The notes beneath the pieces are model-generated. The model ran no database searches and had not been told where the DNA came from. It worked only from the letters and a program-made list of their open reading frames with translations. Source: Candidatus Rokuibacteriota bacterium (GTDB taxonomy: Bacteria > Methylomirabilota > Methylomirabilia > Rokubacteriales > CSP1-6). From it: 44,567 nt of DNA. The stretch covers positions 1 through 44,567 of the forward strand of contig QHSR01000246.1 of NCBI GenBank assembly GCA_003221635.1. Reading direction: 5' to 3'. The position numbers were made by a program, and so were the translations under genes. The first letter of the stretch is position 1; each line of letters starts with the position of its first letter. Below, in pieces: positions 1 to 10,800 of the stretch.

Positions 1-1
1 C

Positions 2-346
2 GAGGCCCGCGGCGTGGAACGGAGCCGTCATCTTCGCTGCGGCCGCTGCGGCGGCGACTGGCGCGGAGACGGGCTGGGTTGCCCCTTCTGCGCCAACGCG
101 GACCACGCGATGCTGGGCTCGCTGGTCGGCGACGAGCCGCGGGAGAGCCGAAAGATCGAGACGTGTGGCGCGTGCGGCGGCTATCTGAAGTCGATCGCCA
201 CGCTCCGGGCCACGCCAGCCGACGCGCTCACGCTCGTCGACCTGGACACGGTCGAGCTCGACATCGCCGCGCTCGAGCACGGATACGTGCGGCCCGACGA
301 GCCGGGCTATCGCGTGAGGGCGCGGGTGGTCGGCGCGTCCCAGTGA
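2..346 (+). CDS. fdhE: FdhE, formate dehydrogenase accessory protein (C-terminal part)
   Basis: The frame is open to the left edge, so the gene begins outside the window and only about 114 C-terminal residues are seen. They hold the paired-cysteine layout of FdhE: C-G-R-C followed by G-G, then C-P-F-C, then C-G-A-C before a G-Y-L-K stretch, and a tail with the family's L-D-L/A-A-L-E-x-G-Y pattern. FdhE is a cytoplasmic rubredoxin-like iron protein needed for formate dehydrogenase maturation. The context matters because bacterial formate dehydrogenases are often selenoproteins and four selenoprotein candidates follow in this window. The codon at 14 (GTG) is in frame but is not the real start, since homology should extend upstream. 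Confidence 0.8.
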   Translation, partial: EARGVERSRHLRCGRCGGDWRGDGLGCPFCANADHAMLGSLVGDEPRESRKIETCGACGGYLKSIATLRATPADALTLVDLDTVELDIAALEHGYVRPDEPGYRVRARVVGASQ

Positions 347-348
347 GG

Positions 349-387
349 CGTGGAGCCAGGAGCGACCCGGCTCCGCACGCCCGTTTT
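349..387. terminator. Possible terminator between convergent fdhE and acyl-AMP ligase
   Basis: A GGAGCC/GGCTCC stem (about 352-357 with 369-374, extendable by a GU pair and a GC pair) has a 10-nt loop and is followed by a short T run at 384-387. It lies in the 72-bp gap between two convergent genes. The T run is short, so confidence is limited. Confidence 0.4.
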
Positions 388-418
388 CGTCGGTGACGTC
401 TGCGAGCCCGGCACCCGG

Positions 419-2026
419 TTAGTCCCCATACACGATGCGCTCACCGAGCTCGCCCTCCTGGATCATCTGCGCCAGCCGCGAGTGCTGGATCTTGCCGCTC
501 GACGTCTTGGGGATCGTGCTCGATCGGACGAGGATGACCCGGGCCGGCCGGTGGCCGCGCGCCTTGTGGACGCGGCTGGTGATCTCGCGCACGAGTCCGT
601 GGTAGTCGTCGGGCGACGCGTTCTCGCTGCGCACCTCCGCGACGACGTGGAGCCGCTGGGTGCCGGTCCGCTCGCTGTCGATGCCGACGGCGGCCGAGTA
701 GCGCACGCCCTCGATGTGGTCGACGACCTCCTCGATGTCGGCCGGCAGCACGTTGACGCCGCCGAGGATGATGAGGTCCTTGAGGCGCCCGGTGATGTAG
801 AGGAAGCCTTCGGCGTCGACGAAGCCGAGGTCGCCCGTGCGGAGCCAGCCGCCCGGCATCAGGACCTTCGCCGTCGCCACCGGGTTGTTGTAGTAGCCCT
901 TCATGACGCCGGGGCTCTTGACGCAGATCTCGCCTTCCTCGCCCATCGGACGCTCGGCGTTCGGCGCCTCGTCCTGCGGCGCCAGGATGCGGACGGAGAC
1001 GCCGCGGCACGGCTGCCCGACCGAGAGGAAGCGCCCCTTCGCGTCGAGCCGGAGCGGCGCTCCACGCGGCACGATGGCGACCGCCAGCGTCGCCTCGGCC
1101 AGGCCGTAGCAAGGCCGGACGATTCGCTCCAGGCCGAAGTGCGACTCGAACGCCGCGATCGTCGACGTGCGCACGGGCTCGGCCCCGGAGAGCGCCGCCT
1201 TGAGGCTGCTGAGATCGATCCCGGTCGTGTCGCGGACGTTGCGCACGCAGTTCCGATATCCGAAATCGGGCGAGACGGTGAACGTCGCACGCACTTCCGT
1301 GCACAGCGTGAGCCACTGGCGCGGGTTGCGAAGGTCAGGCGGCAAGAGCCAGAGCGGCGTGGCGGTGAGCGGCGGCGTGAAGGAGCAGCCGATCAGGCCC
1401 ATGTCGTGGTAGAGCGGCAGCCACGACACGACGCGGTCGTCGGCGGTGAGCCCGGCGGCCTCGGCCATGAAGTGGATGGTCGACATCACGTTGGCGTGCG
1501 TCAGCATCACGCCGCGCGGCTGGCCCGTGCTCCCCGACGTGTACTGCAGGAACGCCAAGTCCTCGGCCTTCACCTCGACGAACGGCGACGAGGACGTGTC
1601 GACGTCGAGGTCGGGCGGCTCCAGGACCATGCGGACGTTGGACGCCAGCGCGCAGCTCTCGTCCACGCCGGTGCGGAACCAGCCGATGGTCGCGACCGCG
1701 ACCGCCTCGGAGTCACGGAAGATGTTGGCCGTCGTCTCCACGCCGAGCGTGGGGTAGAGCGGCACCGGAACCGCGCCGATCCGGAGCGCGCCGAAGAACG
1801 TGTAGAAGAACTCCGCGCACGTCGGATAGATGAGGCAGACCTTGTCGCCGGCGCCCACGCCCGCCCGCGCGAGCCCGGCGCCATACCGCGCGCTCTGCGC
1901 CCACAGCCGCCCGTACGTCACGGTCTCGTCGAAGAGCCGAAAGTATTGCCGATCCGGCGAGCGCGTCACGCGCCGCCGCATCATCTCCGTGAGGGTCGAG
2001 GCCGCTCTCACGTCATCGTCGACCAT
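419..2026 (-). CDS. Fatty-acyl-AMP ligase / AMP-dependent synthetase
   Basis: A 535-residue adenylate-forming enzyme that should activate a carboxylic acid, probably a fatty acid, to the acyl-adenylate. Visible motifs in order are the P-loop YTSGSTGQPRGV (about residues 162-173), PLYHDMGL near 205, GLAEAT, GWLRTGDLG, the hinge GRLKDLIILGGVNVLP, and PKTSSGKIQ with the A10 catalytic lysine at about K512. The overall pattern resembles the FAAL branch more than acyl-CoA synthetases, but no carrier protein or PKS gene is adjacent, so the acceptor is unknown. The ATG at 2026 follows a strong AGGAGG. It is the last gene of a minus-strand run, 29 nt after the M28 peptidase. Confidence 0.85.
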   Translation of the reverse strand: MVDDDVRAASTLTEMMRRRVTRSPDRQYFRLFDETVTYGRLWAQSARYGAGLARAGVGAGDKVCLIYPTCAEFFYTFFGALRIGAVPVPLYPTLGVETTANIFRDSEAVAVATIGWFRTGVDESCALASNVRMVLEPPDLDVDTSSSPFVEVKAEDLAFLQYTSGSTGQPRGVMLTHANVMSTIHFMAEAAGLTADDRVVSWLPLYHDMGLIGCSFTPPLTATPLWLLPPDLRNPRQWLTLCTEVRATFTVSPDFGYRNCVRNVRDTTGIDLSSLKAALSGAEPVRTSTIAAFESHFGLERIVRPCYGLAEATLAVAIVPRGAPLRLDAKGRFLSVGQPCRGVSVRILAPQDEAPNAERPMGEEGEICVKSPGVMKGYYNNPVATAKVLMPGGWLRTGDLGFVDAEGFLYITGRLKDLIILGGVNVLPADIEEVVDHIEGVRYSAAVGIDSERTGTQRLHVVAEVRSENASPDDYHGLVREITSRVHKARGHRPARVILVRSSTIPKTSSGKIQHSRLAQMIQEGELGERIVYGD

Positions 2027-2055
2027 TCGCCCCTCCTGGGTTTCCCGACCGTCGG

Positions 2056-3786
2056 CTAGTCAATACGGGTGCCGAGGGTCGCCGACGTCGCGTGCGCTTC
2101 GCCGTCTCTCAGATAGAGCACCGAGACCGTGTCGCCGGGCCGGCGAGCGCCGATCGCGGTTCTGAGATCCTCGAAGCCGTCGACGGGGCTTCCGGCGAGG
2201 CGGACGATCACGTCGCCATCGCGCAGGCCCGCCTTCGCCGCCGCCGTCCCAGGCAGGACGCTCGAGAGCCGAAGGCCATCGGCTCCCGGGCGGGGAAGGG
2301 CGACGATGCCGAGGAACGCGCCATCGGGAGCGCCGCCCTGGCGCCGGGTCGGCGGCGGGACCTTCGCGTAAACCGGACGGGCATCCGTGGCGAGACGCTC
2401 GATGACGCGCACCGCGACCGCGGCCACGCGAGCCATGCCGGCCGCGTCGATCTTGTCCGCGGTATCGGTCGGACGGTGGTAATCGCCGTGGGTATCGGTG
2501 TGGAAGAACAGGACCGGCACGCCGGCCTCGTAGAACCGGCTGTGGTCGGAGGGACTGTGGGGCGAGCCCCGGAAATCGATGCCGATCCCCTCGTTCTGCG
2601 CCGCCTCGCTCACAAGCGCCCGAAGGCTGCTGCCGCTATCGCCGCCGCTCACGCTGAGGCGGCGGGCCTGGAGACGCCCGACCATGTCGAAGTTCACCAT
2701 CGCGACGGTCCGCGCGAGCGGCACCACGGGCCAGCCCACGTAGTGACGCGAGCCGATCAGGCCGAGCTCTTCGGCGCCGAACAGCGCGACGACGAGCGTG
2801 CGGCCCGTGCCGCCAGCCGCCGCGAACGCGCGCGCCAGACCGAGGACCACGGCCGTGCCGGAGGCGTTGTCGTCCGCGCCGGGGTAGACGACGCCATCGA
2901 CGCGACCGAGATGATCGTAGTGGGCGCCGATGACGACGGCCTCGTCGGCGAGCGCCGGGTCGGTGCCGGGCAGGATTCCCACGACGTTCGCGCTGCGCAC
3001 TTCGTCGGACGCCATGTCGACCCGGATCCGCGCGCGCGCGCCTGTCGCGAACGACCCGGGCGCCTGTGCCGCGGCGAGAGCATTCGCCGCCTCGGTCGTC
3101 GTGCGGCCCGCCGCGGCCAGCGCGGCATCGGCCGCTTCGCGCGTGAGCGCCCCCGACACGAGCCCGACCCGGGCCACCGTCTGGTCCGGCGACGGTAGGT
3201 CGGTGCCCACGAGCAGCACCGCGACGGCCCCGCGACGCTTCGCGCCGATGAGCTTGTCGAGCCGGCTCACGCGCGCGCCGGCCAGATGGGGGGGCGCCCC
3301 GTCCAGCGCGAGCGCGATCTTGCCGCGGACGTCCACCCCCGAATAGTCGTCGTAGCCGCGCTCGGGGAAGTCGGCGCCGTAGCCCACGAAGACGACATCA
3401 CCGGCGACCTCGCCGCCGAGCGAGCCGCCGTGAGGGATCCAGTCGCGCCCGCGCTCGAACCGCCGCGGGGTCGGACCGGAGAGCTCCATGCTGCTCGCCG
3501 CCCCGATGCGCGACGAGGTCTCGAGGCGGAACGTCTGGAGGAACGATCCCCGGTCGCCGCCGCCACGCAGCCCCTGGGCGGCCAGCGTGTCGGCGATCAG
3601 ACGCGCGGCGCGATCGCCCCCGGCGGTGCCCGAGCGCCGGCCGTCCATCTCGGGCGCGGTCAGCGCGCTCACGGCCTCGGCCAGCTGCTCGGCAGGCGGT
3701 GGGACGACGGCGGCTCGCGCGAACGCGCCGGCGGCGCCGAGCAGGAGGGACACCGTGGAGACGAGAAGGACGTGACGGCGGGTCAC
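2056..3786 (-). CDS. Exported M28-family zinc aminopeptidase with C-terminal PDZ domain
   Basis: This 576-residue protein begins with an n-region MTRRH and a hydrophobic signal peptide of about 25 residues, so it is exported. The middle part carries the M28 di-zinc ligands: GAHYDHLG, PGADDNASG, GAEELGLIGS, VNFDMVGR and a late FFHTDTHGDYH. A protease-associated-like insertion (roughly residues 120-250) precedes the catalytic half. The last 80 residues (from FLGIVALPRPG through SVLPGTAAAKAGLRDGD) form a PDZ domain that would bind peptide C-termini. The likely role is release of N-terminal amino acids outside the cytoplasm. It follows the YbaK gene by 22 nt in the same operon. Confidence 0.88.
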   Translation of the reverse strand: MTRRHVLLVSTVSLLLGAAGAFARAAVVPPPAEQLAEAVSALTAPEMDGRRSGTAGGDRAARLIADTLAAQGLRGGGDRGSFLQTFRLETSSRIGAASSMELSGPTPRRFERGRDWIPHGGSLGGEVAGDVVFVGYGADFPERGYDDYSGVDVRGKIALALDGAPPHLAGARVSRLDKLIGAKRRGAVAVLLVGTDLPSPDQTVARVGLVSGALTREAADAALAAAGRTTTEAANALAAAQAPGSFATGARARIRVDMASDEVRSANVVGILPGTDPALADEAVVIGAHYDHLGRVDGVVYPGADDNASGTAVVLGLARAFAAAGGTGRTLVVALFGAEELGLIGSRHYVGWPVVPLARTVAMVNFDMVGRLQARRLSVSGGDSGSSLRALVSEAAQNEGIGIDFRGSPHSPSDHSRFYEAGVPVLFFHTDTHGDYHRPTDTADKIDAAGMARVAAVAVRVIERLATDARPVYAKVPPPTRRQGGAPDGAFLGIVALPRPGADGLRLSSVLPGTAAAKAGLRDGDVIVRLAGSPVDGFEDLRTAIGARRPGDTVSVLYLRDGEAHATSATLGTRID

Positions 3787-3808
3787 ACGCGCATTTTACT
3801 CCAGAGCG

Positions 3809-4312
3809 TCAGCCTCGCGACTTGACGCAGGCCACCCGGCCACCGGTCATCCGGACGAGGTCGGCAGGCGTCAGCTTGAAGACCGTGTTCGGGTGACCGG
3901 CCGCCGCCCAGATCTCCGGCCACTGCATCAGATCGTCGTCGATCAAGATCGTCAGCGGCTCGGCGTGCGCGACCGGAGCAACGCCCCCGATCGCGAAACC
4001 CGTCCGGGCCCGCACGAAGTCGGCGTCGGCCCGCGCCACGGGCTCGGCGACGAGCCCGGCGACCCGGCGCTCGTCGACGCGGTTCGCGCCGCTCGTGATG
4101 ACCAGCACCGCGCACTGAGTGTGCTCGCCGCGGAACACGAGCGACTTGGCGATCTGGTCGACGCGGCAGCCGACGGCGCGCGCGGCTTCGGCCGAGGTCC
4201 GCGCCGGCCGCTCGAGGGCGACCACGGTGTGGCGGCCTCCCGCGGCGGCGAGCGCCTCCTGGACCCGCCGGACACCCGGGCCCAGCGCGGGGTTCGTCGC
4301 CTCGTCCGCCAT
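3809..4312 (-). CDS. YbaK/EbsC-family aminoacyl-tRNA deacylase
   Basis: A 167-residue single-domain protein of the YbaK/ProX editing family, whose members hydrolyse mischarged tRNA such as Cys-tRNA(Pro). The conserved core is visible: the A-K-S-L-V-F strand with its lysine, V-I-T-S-G-A-N-R, G-F-A-I-G-G-V-A-P and the closing F-K-L-T-P-x-D-L. Its ATG (4312) overlaps the stop of the Sec-peroxiredoxin gene as ATGA, so translation is likely coupled. The exact tRNA specificity cannot be read from the sequence. Confidence 0.85.
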   Translation of the reverse strand: MADEATNPALGPGVRRVQEALAAAGGRHTVVALERPARTSAEAARAVGCRVDQIAKSLVFRGEHTQCAVLVITSGANRVDERRVAGLVAEPVARADADFVRARTGFAIGGVAPVAHAEPLTILIDDDLMQWPEIWAAAGHPNTVFKLTPADLVRMTGGRVACVKSRG

Positions 4313-5046
4313 CAGAGGCCGCGCACGGCTCGCGCCACGTCTCCGGGGTCGGGCCTCACCTGAATGTTGTCGGCCAGCGAGAGCCAGCGGACGATCCCCT
4401 GACGGTCGATGACGACGGTCGTCGGTCTCGGGACGTCTTGCCCCTTGTTACCGCCGCGGGCGTGGACGAGACCGTAGCGTCGCGTCACCGTCAGGTCGCG
4501 GTCGGTGAGGAAGCGGTAGCGCGCGCGCAGCCGCTCGGCGAGCGCCTGGCTTCGCTCGTTCGAATCGGGACTGATCGCCAGGATCTGCACGCCGGCGTCG
4601 CCAAGCTCCGTGAGGACAGCTCCAAGGCCTTGGAGCTCCGAGACGCAGAACGGTCACCAGTAGCCGCGGTAGAAGACCAGGACGACCGGCGTTTGGTTAC
4701 GAAAAGACGTGAGCGCGACCGGGACGCCCGCCGCGTCCGGCAGCGTGAAGTCGGGCGCCGGTTCGCCGACGCGAAGGGTGGTCGCCGCCGTCGGGATCCT
4801 CGCGAGGACGAAGTTGAAGTAACCGCCGACAAGGAGTAAGGCCGCCGAGATCACGAGGGCCGCGAGGTTGGGCCAGCGGGCGGCGCGCCACGACGCGATG
4901 GCCGCGATCGCCGTCGCCAGGGCGAAGGCCGCGAGGTAGAGCGCCGGATGGTTGCGGACGACGGGCGCGCGCAGCAAGGACACGTAGGCGGCGACCGCGC
5001 CCAGCGAGAGGGCCACGCTCAGCATCGCCGGCCAGTACCTGGTCAT
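4312..5046 (-). CDS. Membrane-anchored selenocysteine peroxiredoxin (AhpC/TSA family), UGA-decoded
   Basis: Reading the TGA at 4656-4654 as selenocysteine gives one 244-residue protein with Sec131. Three hydrophobic helices (about residues 7-25, 34-54 and 62-82) precede a thioredoxin-fold domain that starts V-G-E-P-A-P-D-F-T-L-P. The active site reads FYRGYW-U-PFC, where homologues have FYRGYWCPFC, and homology continues after the TGA through ILAISPDSNERS, FLTDRDLTVTRRYGL and the RPTTVVIDRQGIVRW strand. The role is reduction of peroxides or a thiol partner at the membrane. The ATG at 5046 overlaps the PIG-L stop (ATGA), and its own stop overlaps the YbaK start. A hairpin follows the UGA (separate entry). 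Without Sec decoding it would be two useless fragments, yet the conserved overlaps argue for one functional gene. Confidence 0.88.
4618..4637 (-). promoter_or_regulatory. SECIS-like stem-loop after the UGA of the Sec-peroxiredoxin
   Basis: Starting 17 nt after the UGA, the mRNA forms a perfect 8-bp stem (AGCUCCAA with UUGGAGCU) closed by a GGCC loop. The loop guanines lie at +25 and +26. Bacterial SECIS elements, which recruit SelB, have a stem-loop with G in the apical loop in the 16-37 nt range, so distance and shape fit. Confidence 0.7.
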
Positions 5047-5741
5047 CGCGCGAGGACGACCCGGTCGAACGTCTCCGCGTACGCGTAGCCCTTCGGCTTG
5101 CCGAGCTCGGCCGCGCGCTCGCGGATGCGCTTCTCGACCCCCGGGAAATCCGCGAACTGACTCGCGTGGCAGGCCAGCGCCTTGATCTTCAGATCCATGA
5201 CCTCGGTGATGTCGACCACGAGGTGCGGGTTCTCCCACTGCATGAGATGGATTTCGAGCACCTTGTGCGGCTCGTTGTCGGGCATGAGCTCCGGGAACGC
5301 CAGGTGGTCACGCGCGAGCGGGTACACGCAGTCGAGGGCGACCCCTGCAACAATGCGGTGGTCACGATGGGAGCCGCCGAGGTTGTACGTGCGGTGCGGG
5401 TTCATCGAGATGACGAGGTCCGGGCGCCACCGGCGGATCTCTCGGGTGACGTCACGTCGAAGCTCGCGCGTGTCCTCGACCTCGCAGTCGGGATAGCCCA
5501 GGAACTCGACGCGCGCGACGCCGAGCGTGCGGGCGGCGTTTCGCTGCTCCTCCTCGCGGATCACGGCCAGGCGCGCGGACGTCATCGCCCGATCGCCCGA
5601 GCCCTTGTTACCGTTGGTCACGATCACGTACGTGACCTCGCAGCCCTCCTTGACCAACCTGGCGATGGTCCCGCCGGCTCCGAACTCGGAGTCGTCGGGA
5701 TGCGCCGTCACTACCATGACCCGCTCGATCTTCTCGGCCAA
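5043..5741 (-). CDS. PIG-L/LmbE-family deacetylase
   Basis: A 232-residue zinc-dependent N-acetyl deacetylase of the LmbE/BshB type. The zinc site is recognisable as AHPDDSEFGAGGT near the N-terminus, with the later SHRDHR histidine motif. Family members deacetylate GlcNAc-linked substrates, including precursors of low-molecular-weight thiols such as bacillithiol and mycothiol. That would suit its position upstream of a peroxiredoxin, but the substrate is an inference. The TTG at 5741 was chosen because AGGAG lies just upstream; an in-frame ATG sits eight codons further in, directly before V-V-T-A-H-P-D-D. It is the first gene of the five-gene minus-strand operon. Confidence 0.85.
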   Translation of the reverse strand: MAEKIERVMVVTAHPDDSEFGAGGTIARLVKEGCEVTYVIVTNGNKGSGDRAMTSARLAVIREEEQRNAARTLGVARVEFLGYPDCEVEDTRELRRDVTREIRRWRPDLVISMNPHRTYNLGGSHRDHRIVAGVALDCVYPLARDHLAFPELMPDNEPHKVLEIHLMQWENPHLVVDITEVMDLKIKALACHASQFADFPGVEKRIRERAAELGKPKGYAYAETFDRVVLAR

Positions 5742-5827
5742 CGACGTCTCCTTTGTAGCGGGGGCCGTGAGGCCGCATCGGGTCGGGGGTGGCCTGAGAA
5801 AGATGCGGCGCGGCTCCGCAGCGCCCG

Positions 5828-5966
5828 CTCAACCCCAAGATGCCTTAACCAACCCTGTGGCGCCTTGACTCAACCCTGTGGTGCCTTGACTCAACCCTGA
5901 GGTGCCTTGACTCAACCCTTTGGGGCCTTGACTCACCCTTAGAGGTCTTGACCCAGCCCTTTGATG
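5828..5966. repeat. 21-bp tandem repeat, about 6.5 copies
   Basis: The unit is GCCTTGACTCAACCCTGTGG plus one base, with a full-length or near-full-length copy starting at 5842, 5862, 5883, 5904, 5925 and 5946, preceded by a partial copy from 5828. The first full copy is one base short, and the last two are the most diverged. The 21-bp period would keep a reading frame, but no start or ribosome site supports translation. It fills most of the 280-bp gap between the divergent PIG-L and membrane-protein genes. Confidence 0.9.
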
Positions 5967-6009
5967 AACGCTTCCAGCATACCGATTCTGGGCGCGCCGG
6001 GCGAACAGC

Positions 6010-6015
6010 TATAAT
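6010..6015 (+). promoter_or_regulatory. Consensus -10 box TATAAT, leaderless start
   Basis: A perfect TATAAT ends 6 nt before the ATG at 6022, so transcription would begin at or next to the start codon. No good -35 hexamer is visible at the right spacing. Confidence 0.55.
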
Positions 6016-6021
6016 CACGTG

Positions 6022-7749
6022 ATGTCGATCGCCGCCCCGCGCCGGGTGGGGATCGCGGGCCTGCTCGGCCTCCTCACCGGCGCAATCATCCTGCTGCCCG
6101 TGCCCGGGAATCCAGGGGCTCTCAGGCTCGCCGGAGTCGGGTTGCTCTGGTGGTACGCGGCCCTCGCCGCGCCACTCGCCGCGATTCTGCTGGTGATCGT
6201 CGTTCGGCGTGCGTCCGCCGAGGTCGAATCCGGCCAAGCCGGTGCCGCGGCCATCGCGGTGTGGACGTCGCCGGTGGTCCTGGCCCTCGTCGCCGCCCGC
6301 GTTTTCACGGGCGCGCCGGAGGCGCCGACGATCACGCTCGCCGTCCTCGTGGCGCCGCTGGTCGCGTTGCTCGGTCCGGCGGCGAACGGAAAGCGTCGAC
6401 CGAACGTTGTCGCGGCGCTGGCGATCAGCGGTGGCGTCGGATTGGTCCTTTGGGCGAATTTCCTCCTGCTGGCCGACGTCGCTGGCTTGTTCGGCGTCCC
6501 GCGCTGGGTCACGAGCATCGTCGCGGCCGGAGTGACCCTTCTCGTTGTCTCGCTGCTACGCGGCGACAGCGTCGTCGGAGCCGGGCCACGCCTCGTTCCG
6601 GCCACCCTCGGGAGCATCGGCCGGTCGCTCCTCTATATGAGTGGGCTCGGGTTCGTGGCGCTGGTCGCGATCGTCGCTGTGGCTCTCGCCGTGTCTCCAT
6701 GGGACGCCTGGCGGGATATCGCGTCGCGGCCCGCGCTCACGTTCGACGCGCGCAATCCGTGGGTGACCGACGGCCGGACGCTCGCCGCGTTGACGACGCT
6801 CGAGTTCACGGAGGCTCATCGCGTCACGGCCCTGAACCTCGCCACCTACCGCGTCTTCGAGCCCGGCCGGTTCCGCGAATGGCAGCTTCGCGCCGGCGAA
6901 TCGCTGTCGCTCCGTGCGGGCGATCATCTGGTGATCGACGCCGGTGCACGATTGAGGTTCGAGGCCGGCAAGCGCGTCCCGGGAGCAGCTGCCTCGGGCG
7001 TCGCGTGGGCCGATCCGCCGGAGCGGAGCTCCCTCTCGACGGTCGCGCACGCGCTGGGCGCCGCGCTCACGCTGGTCGCTGGCGCGGTCGCCCTCCTCAG
7101 GCCCGCGCAGGCGCTCACCGTCAGGGCCGTCTCCACCGCGTCGGGGCTCGTGGTGGCGCTCGTGCTCGGGGCCCTTTGCCTCGGCGTTTACGGCGCCTAC
7201 TCGGCACCCGGGCTCTTCATCGGCTCGCCTGCGCTCGCGGCCGTCTTCGACGTCCCAGCGGCCGTCGTCCCTGGAGCCGCGGGCAGCGCCATCGTCGTGC
7301 TGAGTGCCCTCGTGCTTCTGCTCCTCTTCTCGGCGACCGTGCTCGCGCTGCGTGGTGTCCTCGGCAGAGCGTGGGGCGAAGTCAGGGCCGGTCGGTCGAG
7401 CGGGACCCAGCCGCGCCGCTCGGTGAGGGACCCCGCCATGGCATTCCTCGTCGTCGCCGCGTCCCTCGCCAGCCTGTGGCCGGGCGACGCGTCGCGAGCC
7501 CTCATGGCCGGACTCGGCCTGGCGGCGTCCGCCGCCGTCGCGCCCCGTCTCGCCGGCGACCGCCCGAGGGCCGGTCTGGCGGGCTCGCTGGTCGGCGTGA
7601 TCGCGTTCGCCGGTCTCGCCATCCTCGGCCGGCGCCTGCCGGCGTGGGCTGACGTCGTGTGGACATACCCCGCGCTCGCCGCCGCGCCCCTCGCGTGGGT
7701 GGTCGCGCGAGCCGAGACCGTGCGACGGGCGAGGCGAGCCTTACAATGA
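6022..7749 (+). CDS. Polytopic membrane protein of unknown function
   Basis: About 575 residues with roughly a dozen hydrophobic segments. A block of six to seven helices lies before about residue 240, then a soluble stretch (about 240-340, containing [11 protein letters not shown] and [12 protein letters not shown]), then further helices to the end. I do not recognise the family. The soluble insert could be an extracytoplasmic beta-rich domain. The start is GTG 6019 or ATG 6022; the ATG fits the TATAAT spacing. The last codons lie inside the first copy of a 52-bp tandem repeat, so the C-terminus ([12 protein letters not shown]) is repeat-derived. Confidence 0.7.
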   Translation: MSIAAPRRVGIAGLLGLLTGAIILLPVPGNPGALRLAGVGLLWWYAALAAPLAAILLVIVVRRASAEVESGQAGAAAIAVWTSPVVLALVAARVFTGAPEAPTITLAVLVAPLVALLGPAANGKRRPNVVAALAISGGVGLVLWANFLLLADVAGLFGVPRWVTSIVAAGVTLLVVSLLRGDSVVGAGPRLVPATLGSIGRSLLYMSGLGFVALVAIVAVALAVSPWDAWRDIASRPALTFDARNPWVTDGRTLAALTTLEFTEAHRVTALNLATYRVFEPGRFREWQLRAGESLSLRAGDHLVIDAGARLRFEAGKRVPGAAASGVAWADPPERSSLSTVAHALGAALTLVAGAVALLRPAQALTVRAVSTASGLVVALVLGALCLGVYGAYSAPGLFIGSPALAAVFDVPAAVVPGAAGSAIVVLSALVLLLLFSATVLALRGVLGRAWGEVRAGRSSGTQPRRSVRDPAMAFLVVAASLASLWPGDASRALMAGLGLAASAAVAPRLAGDRPRAGLAGSLVGVIAFAGLAILGRRLPAWADVVWTYPALAAAPLAWVVARAETVRRARRALQ

Positions 7750-7860
7750 CCGGAGTGCGCGAGCCGAGACCGTGCGACGGGCGAGGCGAGCCTTACAGTG
7801 ACCGGAGTGCGCGAGCCGAGACCGTGCGACGGACGAGGCGAGCCTTCCAGTGACCGGAGT
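7706..7860. repeat. 52-bp tandem repeat, three copies
   Basis: Copies start at 7706, 7758 and 7810, each opening CGCGAGCCGAGACCGTGCGA and ending near TGACCGGAGT. Copies one and two differ at one base and copy three at a few. Copy one contains the stop codon of the preceding gene. The ends resemble the 53-bp REP-like repeat elsewhere in the window (it starts GTGCGAGCCGC and ends CCGAGGCGAGC), but the central hairpin is absent. Confidence 0.9.
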
Positions 7861-7877
7861 CGCGCGAGCGTGGAATG

Positions 7878-7906
7878 TTGCCGCGGCCTCGCGACACTGA
7901 CACAAT
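7878..7906 (+). promoter_or_regulatory. Candidate uvrA promoter
   Basis: TTGCCG (7878-7883), a 17-bp spacer and CACAAT (7901-7906) make a housekeeping-type promoter. The -10 ends 8 nt before the uvrA ATG, predicting a very short or absent leader. No LexA-like box was recognised. Confidence 0.45.
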
Positions 7907-7914
7907 AGATCGCC

Positions 7915-10797
<2,883 letters not shown>

Positions 10798-10800
10798 CGC

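Noticed and set aside
350-2059. A 569-codon plus-strand frame opposite the acyl-AMP ligase
   Set aside because: Arg/Asp-rich shadow; the minus-strand enzyme has all of its motifs and a strong ribosome site.
6130-7652. Arg-rich 500-codon frame overlapping the membrane protein
   Set aside because: Out-of-frame shadow; its high Arg content is typical of frame-shifted GC-rich coding DNA.
5828-7860. CRISPR arrays at the 21-bp and 52-bp repeats
   Set aside because: The copies are directly adjacent without unique spacers and no cas gene is nearby.
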